64,000 bases of DNA from Dipteris shenzhenensis (lineage: Eukaryota > Polypodiophyta > Polypodiopsida > Gleicheniales): NCBI GenBank assembly GCA_047967505.1, contig CM106540.1; one strand, 5' to 3'. Position numbers and translations under genes: made by a program. Under the pieces are notes generated by a model, which did not search any database, had not been told where the DNA came from, and saw only the letters and a program-made list of their open reading frames with translations. Below, in pieces: positions 34,066 to 45,500 of the stretch (the first letter of the stretch is position 1; every line of letters starts with the position of its first letter).

Positions 34066-34889
34066 ATGGCTTGGATTGAAATAAAGTTGATTGATAAACT
34101 TAAAATCATCACTATTTAGATCAAAATTTAACCATTTGATCTAAATAATGTAAGATGATAAACATCTTTAGTTAATATTTAAATCTAAAAACATCTTTAC
34201 ATTCAACAAATCTCTTCTATGGCCACCATGGACTCCATATAACTACCTATGCTAATATTAAAATATTCTTAAATTCAAGAATTTGATTAACACTATATAA
34301 AAAGACAGATTTTTTTAAAGACAATGTATTCCTATAGGTTTATGGATAGCACATTACATACAACATGGAGTTTGAAAACATATATTGGTACAAAACTTAT
34401 ACTTGAATGCAATGTTGTTACTTCTATGGTAGAAATTGGTATAAAACACTTTAAACAAAAGTGCTTAAGAGAAATTTGATTCAAATATGCTTACAAAGGA
34501 AAAAAATAAAAGAAAAGTGGAATTCATTAATGTGTAGAAATGTTTAAATTACAAGCTGTAGAAATTCTTGTGTATGGTTTTGAGCTATAAAAATTTGGAC
34601 AATCAAGCACTGAAAAGTGATTGATATACTAAAGCAAAAGGTCCAAGGACTTTTCTAGTTAAATAGAATAGTTACTTCTCCTTTGTAATTTGTCATGTTT
34701 TCCAAATTATAGGTTGGAACACTCTTTCCAATTCATAATATTGGATGTGTTTAGAGTAAGATGTAAGTAATGTTTTTTCCATAAACGTAGCTATTTTTAA
34801 AAGATATTTGACATAAAATTGTGTATTTTGTCTTCATATTTTGGAAAAAGGCACTTTTTTTGTTATTTTTTTCAAAAAAGTTGTGTTGT
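34066..34889. other. A/T-rich, no gene
   Basis: A/T-rich sequence with no credible ORF and no repeat I recognise. Confidence 0.5.
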
Positions 34890-36510
34890 CATTTGCATGA
34901 TTTTGTTGTTCTTTTTTATGACTCCTTGTTTAATGCTATGTGGATTGATTCGAAAGGTGTTGTGTCACACTTTTTTAGCTTTGATGGTAGGGAAATATGT
35001 TGGAGGGCAAGGTATGATTTGCACGCAATTTCTAAACTTCATACTACAGGTACAAGGAACAACATAATGCTGGATGCACAAATGCCATGCATGGAAACAA
35101 AGGCATGATTAGAAAAGAATGGGATCACATGGAGATGGAAAGATCTATGTTACATGATTTTGTGAATAACAATGCTAAAAGGATGCCCCATAAAGATCAA
35201 ACAACAATTGATGGCAAGAGAGAGACACAACTCTTCATCTCAATGGATATGTACAAACAAGTGGACATAATGCATGAGATCAATTTGACCATGAAAAGTC
35301 TAGGGTACAAGGAGGTTCCATAATCAACCTTCAATAGAATTTGGAACACGAACTTCAAGCATATCTCAGTTTCTCATACAAGCACATTCTCAAAGTGTAG
35401 CCTTTGCAATGCAATCAAGTTGAAACTGGGTGCAACTAAGATACCAACAGAACATGAAAAGCTATTTCAAGAGAGGAGGGAGCATATGAAACAACAAATG
35501 AGTTGTCAGCACGTATATTATTCATGGCATTACAGATCAGAGAAGGACCCTCAGCAAGTCTTATGCATCATACACGATAAGATGGATCAACAGAAGATAG
35601 CCATACCGAGGCTCAAAGTGAGAGCAAAAGATATCACTAAGTCATATCAGTTTTGCCAATATCACTGACTCGAATGCTAACACATGGACATGGACAAGAA
35701 GCATACATACATTTTTCCCTTAGTCTTTGGCCTGCAGACCCAGACCCAAACTTTACTATGGGATCATTAGCATTGTTCCTTCGAAACTTGGAAAGAGAAG
35801 ATATGCATGAGTATGGTGATCTTGTACACAATGCTTTAAATACTTCAAGCCAGCTCCTAAATTGTGTAACCTCAAGGACAGCCATGGATATTCATCTATC
35901 GATGGATGAAAAGTCAAATCCTTACGCTCAACAAATGCTTACAAGTATACATAACACGTCCACTTTAGCTTTCAAAAATCTTCCACCTTGCCTCTTGTTG
36001 CAGTTAGACAACTATGGATCAGAGAACAAAAACAGATATGTTTTTGCATACCTATCTTCATTGGTGGCTAGGCGGGTTTTCTTAATGATAGAGATGGGTT
36101 TCTTAATGGTTGGTAACACCCATGAAGATATTGATGCATTGTTTAGTCATTTTTAAGAGCAAATCAAGCAAGTCATTCTCTCATTGTAGCACATCTTATG
36201 AAAACCTTCAACAAGTGCACAAGCTCAAGGATTTTCCCTTTTATGATGACAGAGGTTCCACACTTCAAAGGGTTTATTGATGGTCACTTATGTCAAGGCC
36301 AAGATAAACTTATTGGACATTCAAAGCCAATGGATTTTGGTTTTTTCATGCAAGATGACATTCCAGTAATGCAGTACAAAAGGAATCACACACAAGATCA
36401 TTGGATGCCAAAGGGTGGTAGCATAGAGTTGTGGAAAAGGGATACTCTTGGAAAACCTTTGTTGCCAAATGGGAAACCAAAGTGCTTCCAATGCATCAGT
36501 ACTTAAAAGA
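34890..36510 (+). pseudogene. DUF7869-like transposon-associated protein, broken
   Basis: Pieces appear in consistent order across frames: FFSFDGREICWRARYDLH with a following HGNKG motif (34960-35100), then KQVDIMHEINLTMKSLGYKE and FKHISVSHTSTFSKCSLCN with a charged helix (35250-35500). Next come SMDEKSNPY (about 35900), LQLDNYGSENKNRYVFAYLS (about 35998-36060) and VGNTHEDIDALFSHF (about 36108-36155). The LQLDN...NKNRY...GHTHEDIDALF pattern is what I know from DUF7869-type proteins, common in repetitive plant and animal DNA and of unknown biochemical role. The usual first His of HTHEDID is Asn here. Stops at about 35321 and 36154 and frame shifts show it is dead. Confidence 0.6.
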
Positions 36511-37281
36511 TAGTGCTCAAGTGGGGAATGGCTTAAAGGACTATCTAAAATATTGGGATGAGCATCGCATTGACAAAGGCTCACTAGATCACCAGCAGCA
36601 AAGTCTCAAAGTCATCACCATCATCTAGCTTCAAGGAATTGCTAGAGCGCTCTGTAGATAAGTGAAGCAGTATATATTAGTTCAAGTGGTATGAGACAGA
36701 TGACTTGTCGGTGGCTAATATCTTGCAAGGACATTTGTGCTACATTTCAAGATGTAGGTTCAGTTCTATGAGGTGGCCGATCGTAGTTTTTTTTGTTCAA
36801 ATCTATTGTTTGAAGGTTGTGAAACATCTGCTAACTCCAAAGGTTAGTGAACGGTTGAGAAAGAATTGTGGATGCTCATAGCAGGGAGAGCTATTGTTTC
36901 AATTGATTTGCCAATAGCATTGTCATCAGTGGATTATACGTAGTCTCTGGATACCATCAAAATGTTCAAAGATTTTGCCTGGCGTTGCATGTTGGATCTC
37001 AGATTTGCATCATGCCATGAAGCTATGAATTCAATCATGGGAAGAAGTCCTAGGCAAAAATTAAGCATTGAGGAAGAAACCCTACAATAGACTCTGAGTT
37101 GCATGAAAAGTAGATGGATTGTGTTTCCTCTCGGTGTGTTTGCAAACGTGACTATTCATCCAGCTATAAAGACATTTCAGTGTAGCTCTGCCTATCTCAT
37201 CACGTTTTTGGTGCCTCCACGAAGGATTGCGGACCTTTAGTTTACAAGACCGGAATCATTGGTGGTTGATCATTAGAAATC
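36511..37281. other. no recognisable gene
   Basis: Short ORFs only. The stretch before 37282 may be the leader of the gypsy remnant, but I could not identify an LTR or a convincing primer-binding site. Confidence 0.4.
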
Positions 37282-39042
37282 ATGGCTCAAGACTTCTCAT
37301 TGTTTCATGGGATGCCAGACGAGGATGCCAAGAAATTCATGGAACAGTTGGAAATTACATGTCGGCAAGATGCAGCCTTCATGTTATGGATCTTTACTTA
37401 TTGTGTACAGGATGAAGCAAGGAGATGGTTTCATGCTTATGAAGCACCTCAAGTAGTGAAGAATCCACAAGTAGAGGTAACTTTTCAATTGGCAAGAGAT
37501 GCTTTTTTATAGCATTACAGGAGGGTAGAGGATCTGAATAAGTTGTGGCATGTACATAATTTGATGCAAAAAGTCCCCTTGATGCATATATTCAGGACTT
37601 CAGCTATTTGTGGGATCACTAGTGTGTGTCACTGGGGAATGAGTAGCCACCTACCATGTTGAAAAAGGAGAAATTAATTTCAGGACTTATAGGCCCTTTG
37701 CGGATGAAGCTGGAACTAAAACCTATAGCCAATTTCCAAGAAGCAGTGGATTTGGCAAAAGCAAAAGAGTGGAAGATGATCAGAATGGAGCAGTTGACCA
37801 TAGGAGCATAGAAAATGCCGAGGAGGGAGAACAACCTTCTATGAGCACTTTGGTTGCACCAGCAGAAACAAAGAATATAGAGAATGATAGTTTGCAAAAA
37901 GAAATTCATGAGGTGGTTGACATGTTCAAAAATCTCAATCTCAATCTTTTGGGAGACGGAGGAAGAGGACAAGGAAGAGGGCCAAGGCCACCGTACGAAA
38001 ATCTAGGGAACAAACAGGATCGAGGAGTAGGTAGAGGAGCTAATCAGAGAAGGTTTAAACCCTATCATTGTTACAATTGTGGGGATTGGGGCCATACCAA
38101 TCCAAATTGTGAGATAAGCCTCCACATAGAGGAGGAGACATGTTTCCTTTGCCGAGCAATTAAAATAATCATGCAAATGATTATGGAATAGAGATAAAGG
38201 GAATGCCTAGAACAAGTGGGTTGATACCAGAGGAAAAAGGGAAGGGGCAAATAGATGAAGGATAGCCTGATGTGTCACCGATACACCTAGATGATCCTGA
38301 AGTGATGCCGGTTAAAAGAGCAAGAGAAAAAGAGCCTGAGAATGGACATGATAATGCAAAGAAGGGAAAACAAAACGAAGGGGAGTCTGCTTCAACCAAA
38401 AAGAAATCAAGACCACGAAGGCATTTTCAAACAGGGGATTTACCGCTTGGGGAAACTCAAGAAAATTACTCTCTTCAGAAGGACTTGATAGGTAAGAAAG
38501 TGGATATTCTGTATGGTCAGTTGATGGAGCTTTGCCTCGGCTAAGAAGAGAATGGAAGCACTAGTCAACCCACCTAAGCAGGAGAGGGAAAAAATGATAA
38601 GGGTTCAATCCTTGGAAGAATTGCCTGATATATGTCTTGTGATTGATGCCTAGCATAAAGGAAAATCCATAGGAGAAGCAGATTTGATGGTGGAGCCCAA
38701 GTGTGTGTAATTACAGAGTCTTGTGTTAAAAGGCTAGGCTTTGTATTGAATGGAGTGTCAGGGTACAAGATCCGACTAGCAAATCATGCCAAGGTAAAAT
38801 GTTTGGGGATTTTGAATGATTTGGATGTGAGGGTTTTTGGGGTTGATGTAAAGGTTGATTGTCATGTTATGCTAGCTAGGATGGGAGCCTTTCCACTCAT
38901 CTTGGGGAGGCCTTGGCTAAGATTACTAAAAGTGATACAGGATTGGGGGAAGGGCACGCTTACTCTCTTGGATAAAAAAGGGCTAAGGAAAAAATTTAGC
39001 ATGGTGGATAGGAAGCTATTGAGAAAGAGGAAGAAGAAATAG
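37282..39042 (+). pseudogene. Ty3/gypsy gag-protease remnant without reverse transcriptase
   Basis: The gag-like start MAQDFSLFHGMPDEDAKKFM (37282) leads into DEARRWFHAYEAP. A second frame at 37640-38160 carries a basic Gly/Arg-rich stretch and the zinc knuckle CYNCGDWGHTNPNC (about 38070-38110). The protease is at about 38685-39042, with the active-site FDGGAQVCVIT and the LILGRPWLR motif typical of plant gypsy retropepsins. Stops at 37510, near 37790 and at 38188 interrupt it. No RT, RNase H or integrase follows: after the protease comes another ORF and then the LTR of Copia-D. It is either a truncated element or a non-autonomous gag-protease type. Confidence 0.75.
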
Positions 39043-39124
39043 AAGAAAGTGAGACCAACTCCACTAGGATAGCGAAGAAGAGAGTGAAAGTGACAGTGAC
39101 ATCATAAACTCAAGTGGAGATGAT

Positions 39125-39619
39125 GTGGGCATGCTATTGCCAGAGAGTGAGAATGAAGCTGAGGATGGCATGGGACAATTGGAGGGTAAAAATGATTCAT
39201 GGTTTGATTTCATGCAACTAGTGGAGGAAATAGAGGTGGAGAATATGAAAGATGTTCAAGAATGCAATAGTCTCTCAAAAGATGCCATGAAGGAAGACAC
39301 TAAAGCAGATAAAGAAAGATATCTTGATATTGTTGAGAAGGAAGATACAAGCGGTTACTCAGTGAAAAATCATATTGAAGATGAAGTGAAGCATGGCAGA
39401 ATATGGCATCATGAAGGCAAGAATTGGAATCAAGAAAGTGTTAAGGCAAGTGAGAAGGTCTTTGATCCAGGAGGATCTTCTTCCTCTATACAATTAAAGC
39501 AATGGTCTAATGCATCTTTTCCTTTTGATCCACAACAGGAGGACATGACATGTGCTGCTAAGCATGTGCATGCTCTAACAGTTGGGGTAGGGCAAAATGT
39601 GATGGGCTTTTTTGTGTGA
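39125..39619 (+). pseudogene. acidic 164-aa ORF downstream of the gypsy protease
   Basis: An open frame of 164 aa, rich in Glu, Asp, Lys and Ser (MGMLLPESENEAEDGMGQ start, DIVEKEDTSGY in the middle), with no domain I recognise. It follows the protease without an intervening RT, so it may be part of the gypsy element's polyprotein linker or a passenger ORF. The adjacent segment 39043-39124 is in another frame but similarly acidic, suggesting one longer region. Confidence 0.4.
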
Positions 39620-40129
39620 ATGGTATCTTTTTGTATCGGATAAAAAATGCTATGTAGATCATGGATAAGAGCACTCATGTGTAGGAGGCAGTAGCATTCA
39701 TAGGCACACATGTAGCTAGCATGGATAGGGTAGAAGATAGTAGCTAGAGAATACCACGACAAGGCCCTCTCTATTTCTTAAGATGATTTTTGTATTGAAT
39801 GTATATTTTTTGGAAATAACTACACGCTTGTATGGAGAACCCTAATTGTAGGAAATGATGATGAAGACCTTGTCGCCAATGAGACAATTGGATAGCCATT
39901 GGAGCTTGGTGAGGGCCTTGGATTTTGCACTGGCATATGGAATGGATGATGGAGTCGATGGTCACCAAGGCACTGAAGAAGGAGTGATGCTTTCCAAAAA
40001 GACTACAAGTGAGGACTACTTTGCATGGCCACAACAAAAAGTAGAGGACCATAAACAAAAGTGGAAAAGTGAGATAAAAGTGAAGTTCTCATTTGTGGGG
40101 ATAAAGGAGCCAATCGATGGCCAAGGATT
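39620..40129 (+). other. spacer with a 95-aa ORF of unknown origin
   Basis: ORF 39855-40142 (MMMKTLSPMRQLDSHWSL start) looks compositionally coding but runs into the LTR of Copia-D at 40130, so its end is not its own. It may be a further piece of the gypsy remnant. Nothing else is recognised. Confidence 0.35.
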
Positions 40130-40855
40130 TGTAAGAAAATAATACAACGTCTGTGCTCAACAGATAACAAGATCTCGTATGCAAGAGAGAAAACAAGATA
40201 GTATGGAGAATCAAAAATTTGATTATTGTAGAACTCATACAATAGATGGCGTTGCCTCCCAACCGTGCGCTCCTATGAAAGAAGCTTCGATGGCATGCTG
40301 GAAACAGTAGAAGACGGAGGCTGGATGCTAAGGAATCAAGGTTGTTGTAGCCAGTGATTAAATGGGCTTCACGGGCTTGCTCTTATATAGCCACTAGTCA
40401 TAGTCAGTTAGGCTCAATCGGGTGGCCGACCTAGTCCACCCAAAACGGTCGACTGGGGGTTGGTCTCGAAATAGGCCACCGACCATACGATAGGACCGGT
40501 GCGCAAAACAGAGCAACCAACCTACGGTCTTCGTTCGGCCCATCCGGGATCATCTGAGGCTCCAAACAAGCCCCGCAACTCGAGAGTGGGCTGCCCCAAG
40601 AAATGCTCCATCTACCCTCAATGTGGTTAGTCAAGGGATGCCTTCCTGCACTTGCATGTAGCCTAGTTGGCGGTGTGCCAACTCTATCTAAAGCCATCCA
40701 GCCATCAAGCCACACATGGCCCCCATCTGGTGTCCAAACCAGGACCTACCGGATAAGTGAGCTACTCAAATGCCTTCTCCTCATATGGAGGGCTTACAAG
40801 TAGAGTTAGCTGGTTCCCATGTAGTTACACGAGAGTGGAGCATTGATATCTAACA
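40130..40855 (-). repeat. intact C-family 3' LTR (726 bp)
   Basis: Reference copy for this family. It shows the uninterrupted text GAAGGCATTTGAGTAGCTC at the point where E is inserted in the other C LTR. Left flank is GGATT (40125-40129). It matches 58555-59090 over its second two-thirds. A TATATAAGAGC near 40380 (minus strand) is a candidate promoter. Confidence 0.92.
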
Positions 40856-40860
40856 CCCCC

Positions 40861-42413
40861 CCTCAATGTCCACCCGCAAGTGAACTTACTTTTTCGGTCC
40901 GCCTCTCCAGCAAGTCTCTTCCAAGGGCCTTCATGAAGATGTCCGTAGCATTCTCTATAGTTGGACAGTACACCAAGTTGACCTCTCCATCCATGATGAC
41001 CTTGCATACAAAGTGATATTGAATCTTAATGTGTTTTGTGCGAGCGTGGAACACCGGGTTCTTTGCAATCACCATGCAACTCTGATTGTCACCTGATAAC
41101 TGTGTAGGCTTGTTTTGCACTGCACCCATGTCCCCCAAAATCCTCCTCAACCACACTGCCTCGCAAAAAGCAAAGCATGCAGATTTGTACTCAGCCTCGG
41201 TAGGAGAAAGAGCAACTGTGGGTTGCTTCTTACTGACCCATGACACAACTCTAGATCCAAGTGAGAAACAATACCCTGTCATTGATCTCCTACTGTCCAC
41301 GTCTCCTACCCAATCTGAGTCACAGAATCGATTCAAGATGTTGCCCTTGGTATAGGTGATCAAGTATGCCTTTAATGTATTTCAGCACCCACATCCCTGC
41401 CCTCCAATGGTTCTCCCGAGGCTTATTGGAAAACCTCCTTAGTACACTAGTCACAAAACTGATGTCCGGCCGTGTGTTGCATAGGTAAATCAAGCTGCCC
41501 ACAAGCCTTCTGTACTTCGCTTCATCCACCAGTGGTGATGAATTCTCGTTTGAGAGCTTCGCGTCAACCTCCATAGGGGTACCAACTATCTTGCACTCAG
41601 CCATGTCAAATGCCTTCAGTATCCCTCAATGTCCACCCGCAAGTGAACTTACTTTTTCGGTCCAATGCCAAGTCGATGAAGATGCCTCTCTAGCAAGTCT
41701 CTTCCAAGAGACTTTGTGAAGATGTCCGCAGCATTCTCTATAGTTAGACAGGACATCAAGTTGACCTCTCCATCCATAATGAGCTCGCGTACAAAGTGAT
41801 ATTGAATCTCAATGTGTTTTGTGTGAGCGTGGAACATAGGGTTCTTTGCAATCACCATGCAACTCTGATTGTCACATGATAACTGCGTAGGCTTGTTCTG
41901 CACTGCACCCATGTCCCCCAAAATCCTCCTCAACCACACTACCTTGCAAGAAGCGAAGCATGTAGATTTGTACTCGGCCTCGGTAGAAGAAAGAGCAACT
42001 ATGGGTTACTTCTTGCTAACCCATGACACAACTCCAGATCCAAGTGAGAAATAGTACCCTGTCATTAATCTCCTGTTGTCCACGTCTCCTGCCCAATCCG
42101 AGTCATAGAATCTGGTCAAGATGTCGCCCTTGGTATAGGTGATGCCATAATCAAGTGTGCCTTTGATGTATTTCAGCACCCGCATCCCTGCCCTTCAATG
42201 GTTCTCCTGGGGCTTATTGGAAAACCTGCTTAGTACACCAGTCGCAAAACTGATGTCCGGCCGTGTGTTGCACAAGTAAATCAAGCTGCCCACAAGCCTT
42301 CTGTACTTCGCTTCATCCACCAGTGGTGATGAATCCTCGTTTGACAACTTCGCGTCAACCTCCATAGGGGTACCAACTGTCTTGCACTCAGCCATGCCAA
42401 ATGCCTTCAGTAT
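40861..42413 (-). repeat. tandem duplication within Copia-D (period 763 bp)
   Basis: CCTCAATGTCCACCCGCAAG starts at 40861 and again at 41624. Each unit runs from the 3' end of pol through RNase H to ATGCCTTCAGTAT. Unit 1 lacks about 20 bp (AATGCCAAGTCGATGAAGAT) present in unit 2, and the units differ at many sites, so the duplication is not recent. Confidence 0.9.
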
Positions 42414-43725
42414 CTCTCCAACATACTTTAGTTGTGAAATGATGATCTGCTCCTTCCAAACTTCAATCCCCAAACAGAAATGCATTAGTCCGAGGTCTAT
42501 CATTTCAAACTCTCTTCCTAGCAAATGCTTCGTCTGCGAGATCTTCTCTTCATGGTTCCCTATTATGACAAGGTCATCCACATAAAGGACCATGATCATA
42601 CACCTGCCTCCTCTGAAAATATACAAATTTGCATCAGATGGGCTCCTCTTGAACCCGTTTTGTAGAAAGTAGGTATCAATTCACTGGTACCATGCTCGTG
42701 GGGCCTGCTTTAGCCCGTAAAGTGCCTTCTTTAGTTTGCAGACTTTACCTTCTGAACCGGGGATCTCAAAACCTAGTGGTTGTTCCACGTATACCTCCTC
42801 CTTGAGATCTCCATTCAAAAAGGCAGATTTCACATCCATCTGAATCATGGGCCAACTTCCCTGGATAGCTAAAGCCAAAAACACTGCGAATTGTGGTTAG
42901 TCCAAGCTGTGGGAGCAAAAATATCTTGATAATCAAAACCATGTATCTGTGCAAATCCTTTTGCCATGAGCCGAGCCTTGTACTTATCTAACATGCCGTC
43001 GGACTTGTACTTGATCTTATACACCCACTTGGTTCCGATTACCTTGTGTTTTAGTGGTCGATCCACAAGGTCCCAAGTGTTGTTCTTCATTATGGAGCCA
43101 TACTCCCACTGCATAGTCTCCATCCACCTATCATCGCCCTGTGCCTCTTCAAGACACTTGGGTTCATCAGCACGAATCACTTCTGTCATCAAAGCATAGT
43201 TGACCAAGTGTTCCTGTGCCCTTCTTTGCTCCTTTAATCTCTTGGACCAGTGGTGTTCGGATGGTTCCTCCTAAATGGCTGGAGGTTCTCTACCATCCAA
43301 AAGCTGCTTTACCCACTTCGGGAATGGCCATTGCCATTGTGGTTCTGCAGGCTCTTCATCTTCTTTGTCTTGAATCCTCCCAAGCACCGTTGGGGGAGTT
43401 TGGTCTGCTATTGATGGTGGTACTGGATGGATATCCTGGTCCTGGTTGTCTGGGAAGGAAGCATCCTCCTCCAATTGATGCGGCTGTTCTGAGAAGACCA
43501 CATCGCGACTTACAATTACCTTCTTGGTAATAGGGTTATAGAGATGGTAACCCTTCACCTCTTCACTGTAGCCCAAGAAAATACACTTCTGGCTCTTCGG
43601 TTCCCATTTGGTCCTAGTAGCATTAGGGACGTGCACAAAATAGTCACATCTAAAAACTCTGAAATGTGTAGCTGAAGGTTTCTTACTAGAAAAGGCTTGC
43701 AGTGGAGTCATCCCATTCACAGCCT
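40861..43725 (-). pseudogene. copia pol of Copia-D (RT and RNase H), broken and part-duplicated
   Basis: The minus strand reads FRVFRCDYFVHVPNATRTKW (integrase end, about 43640), YALMTEVIRADEPKCLEEAQ, IGTKWVYKIKYKSDG and KARLMAKGFAQIHGFDY (about 43010), then MDVKSAFLNGDLKEEVY and [13 protein letters not shown]. The catalytic VLYVDDLVII is near 42590, followed by the RNase H end YHFVRELIMDGEVNL. It stays open longer than Copia-C and is the better-preserved member. Stops occur near 42680 (TGA where an Arg codon is expected) and 42190 (TGA), plus frame changes near 42880 and 42000. The RT thumb and RNase H occur twice (40861-41623 and 41624-42413). Confidence 0.88.
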
Positions 43726-44330
43726 TGTTTGTGTCTATTGTTTGTCACTCCATCTGAACATAGAGGGAAAACTTGAACTCGCTCCCATGTCTTCACAGTT
43801 GCAATGCTCTTACAATTTTCATGATCCCTTATAATGCACGCACTGCAGAAACAATAAAGTTTTCTTGTTTTATTCAGGTGGTTGTTTGAAAAGTGCAGAC
43901 CATGAACTGCTTTTATTTTCTCACAATGATGTCGGATTCTCCTTTGCACTTCATCCACTTTCACTATTCTTAAGGCTTTGTTTATTGTATGTTGAATGCG
44001 CACCTGTGGAGAGGTTGGCTGTAAGCCATGTTATAGCATCATGGGCATCATTGAGATTTTCTTGAGGACATGTTAATTGGTGTTTAAATAGAGCTTTCTT
44101 GATAACAACACCACATCCATGTGTTCACCCTTGCCATGGCTAGACCAAAGAAATTCCACATCATGTCTAGACCACTTAGGGATTCGAACCTTGAGACAAA
44201 GTAGAATTCACGGGCTGCTTTAAATTGAGAGGCAACACCATCTAACCACACCCAATGTTGTTTTATATTTTTTGCATGGGGATTTTTCTTTTTTAGCCAT
44301 TCCCAATGCAATAGAAAAGCATGCTACACA
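43726..44330 (-). pseudogene. transposon-like W-DG-SQFK / WNFFG family, broken
   Basis: The minus strand starts near 44311: HWVWLDGVASQFKAAREFYF, VSRFESLSGLDMMWNFFGLA, then a garbled HGKGEHDG region. A second ORF (44003-43740) carries VDEVQRRIRHHCEKIK and YCFCSACIIRDHENC. The order W-DG-SQFK, WNFFG, then CFC-x2-C is the same as in the pseudogene at 55160-55770. It is a pattern I associate with uncharacterised, repetitive transposon-like genes with a possible RNase H-type core. The residues after WNFFG are shifted, and stops lie between the ORFs. It abuts the truncated 5' side of Copia-D. No function is established. Confidence 0.5.
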
Positions 44331-45254
44331 AATAAGGTGTCATGTTCCCTATCATCTGAAATGTAGAAATGGGGGTTTTGACATTTTGTAGTAAATTTTC
44401 TTGCAAGTTTGCGAGTTTTTCAAGTACTTTTATGTGTGAATTTTATAGCTAGTGGCTAGCTATAATTCTTGCATATCACCATGCAAGTATAAATAATAAT
44501 TTAACCAATCATTATATTTCTTAAACATATCTTCATAATTACCATGAATCAATAGATCATCGTTAAGCTACAAAGGCAAGAAAGAATTAGCCAAGCATTG
44601 TTGCATTTTTGGATTAATTAAGCCAAGCTAAATAGCTTGGAACAATAGCTCATTGGTGAGCTATAAAGACAGGGTGCCAAAAAACTTTTTACCAAATGGC
44701 ATTTTGGGGTTTCATCTAAAGGTACCCATGTTGTCAAATTGAAATCTTTAGTCTCACATTATGGTCCTTGGCATGGATCACAGGACACTATCTAGTCACA
44801 CAGCTAAGAAAACATTGCCCAAGTAAACTCTGGGGAAGATTAACAATTCAATAGATTACACAGAGATTACATAGATTACATCTCAAATACTTTTTTCCTT
44901 TAGATTACATCTCAAGGACTCCTTGTTGAGGTCTCTGATTGCAAGCTTGGCCCTCCTTGCTCCTTTCCTCGCTCCTTTCCAGAATGGGGCTGGTCCCTTC
45001 CTACAGGCATTAGGGGAGATTTGGGATCTAAAAAGGGCCTCCAATTAGTGTTTCCTAATTTCAAGGGATTAGAGAGGGATTTGAGGAGTACCAATGAGAG
45101 TAGTCCTTTGTGTGGGACAAAGGTACATTGAGGTGTACAAAAGGACATGTTGTGCATTTATGGGTGGGGAGACCTCTCACCCATGGTTTACACCCATGGT
45201 CCTCACTCCTAGCCATTGATCTAGTCTCCAAGCCAAGGGTCACATTCAAATTTA
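44331..45254. other. no recognisable gene
   Basis: Mixed A/T-rich sequence. 44560-44690 repeats phrases such as AGCTACAAAGGCAAG and AGCTATAAAGACAGG. 44830-44930 repeats TAGATTACAT. Nothing is codable with confidence. Confidence 0.45.
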
Positions 45255-45500
45255 TGGTAGATCACTCTCAACCATTAGATAAAGGGGTAGATCCAAGGGA
45301 GGGGATGAGATGTGCTTCGATCTAGGCCATAGATCAAGGGGTGGATCCAAGGGAGGGGATGAGAGATAGAAGCGCTTCAATCTAAGCCATAGATCAAGGA
45401 ATGGATCCAAGGGAGGGGATAGATGCAAAAGGCACTTCAATATGGGCCATATATCAAGCATGGATCCAAGGGAGGAGGTGAGAGAAAGAGGCACTTCGAA
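45255..45500. repeat. degenerate tandem repeat, about 60-bp unit, four copies
   Basis: Units contain GGATCCAAGGGAGGGGATGAG and CTTCAATCTAGGCCATAGATCA (45290, 45345, 45405 and 45465). The same phrases occur at 15180-15260, so this is a dispersed repeat family rather than a local expansion only. Confidence 0.75.

Larger units (their letters stand above)
40130..43725 (-). mobile_element. Copia-D: C-family copia element, 5'-truncated, with internal duplication
   Basis: The 3' LTR (40130-40855, 726 bp) is complete and runs TGTTAGATATC to TTTCTTACA on the minus strand. Internal sequence from 40856 to about 43725 covers RNase H, RT and the end of integrase. It stops inside the integrase/RT linker, where similarity to Copia-C ends (VNGMTPLQAFSSKK). 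No 5' LTR, gag or protease. The sequence right of 43725 is a pseudogene of another family. Confidence 0.9.

Noticed and set aside
36660-37280. TTGGTGCCTCCACG near 37208 as a gypsy primer-binding site
   Set aside because: The match to a tRNA 3' end is short and no LTR precedes it.
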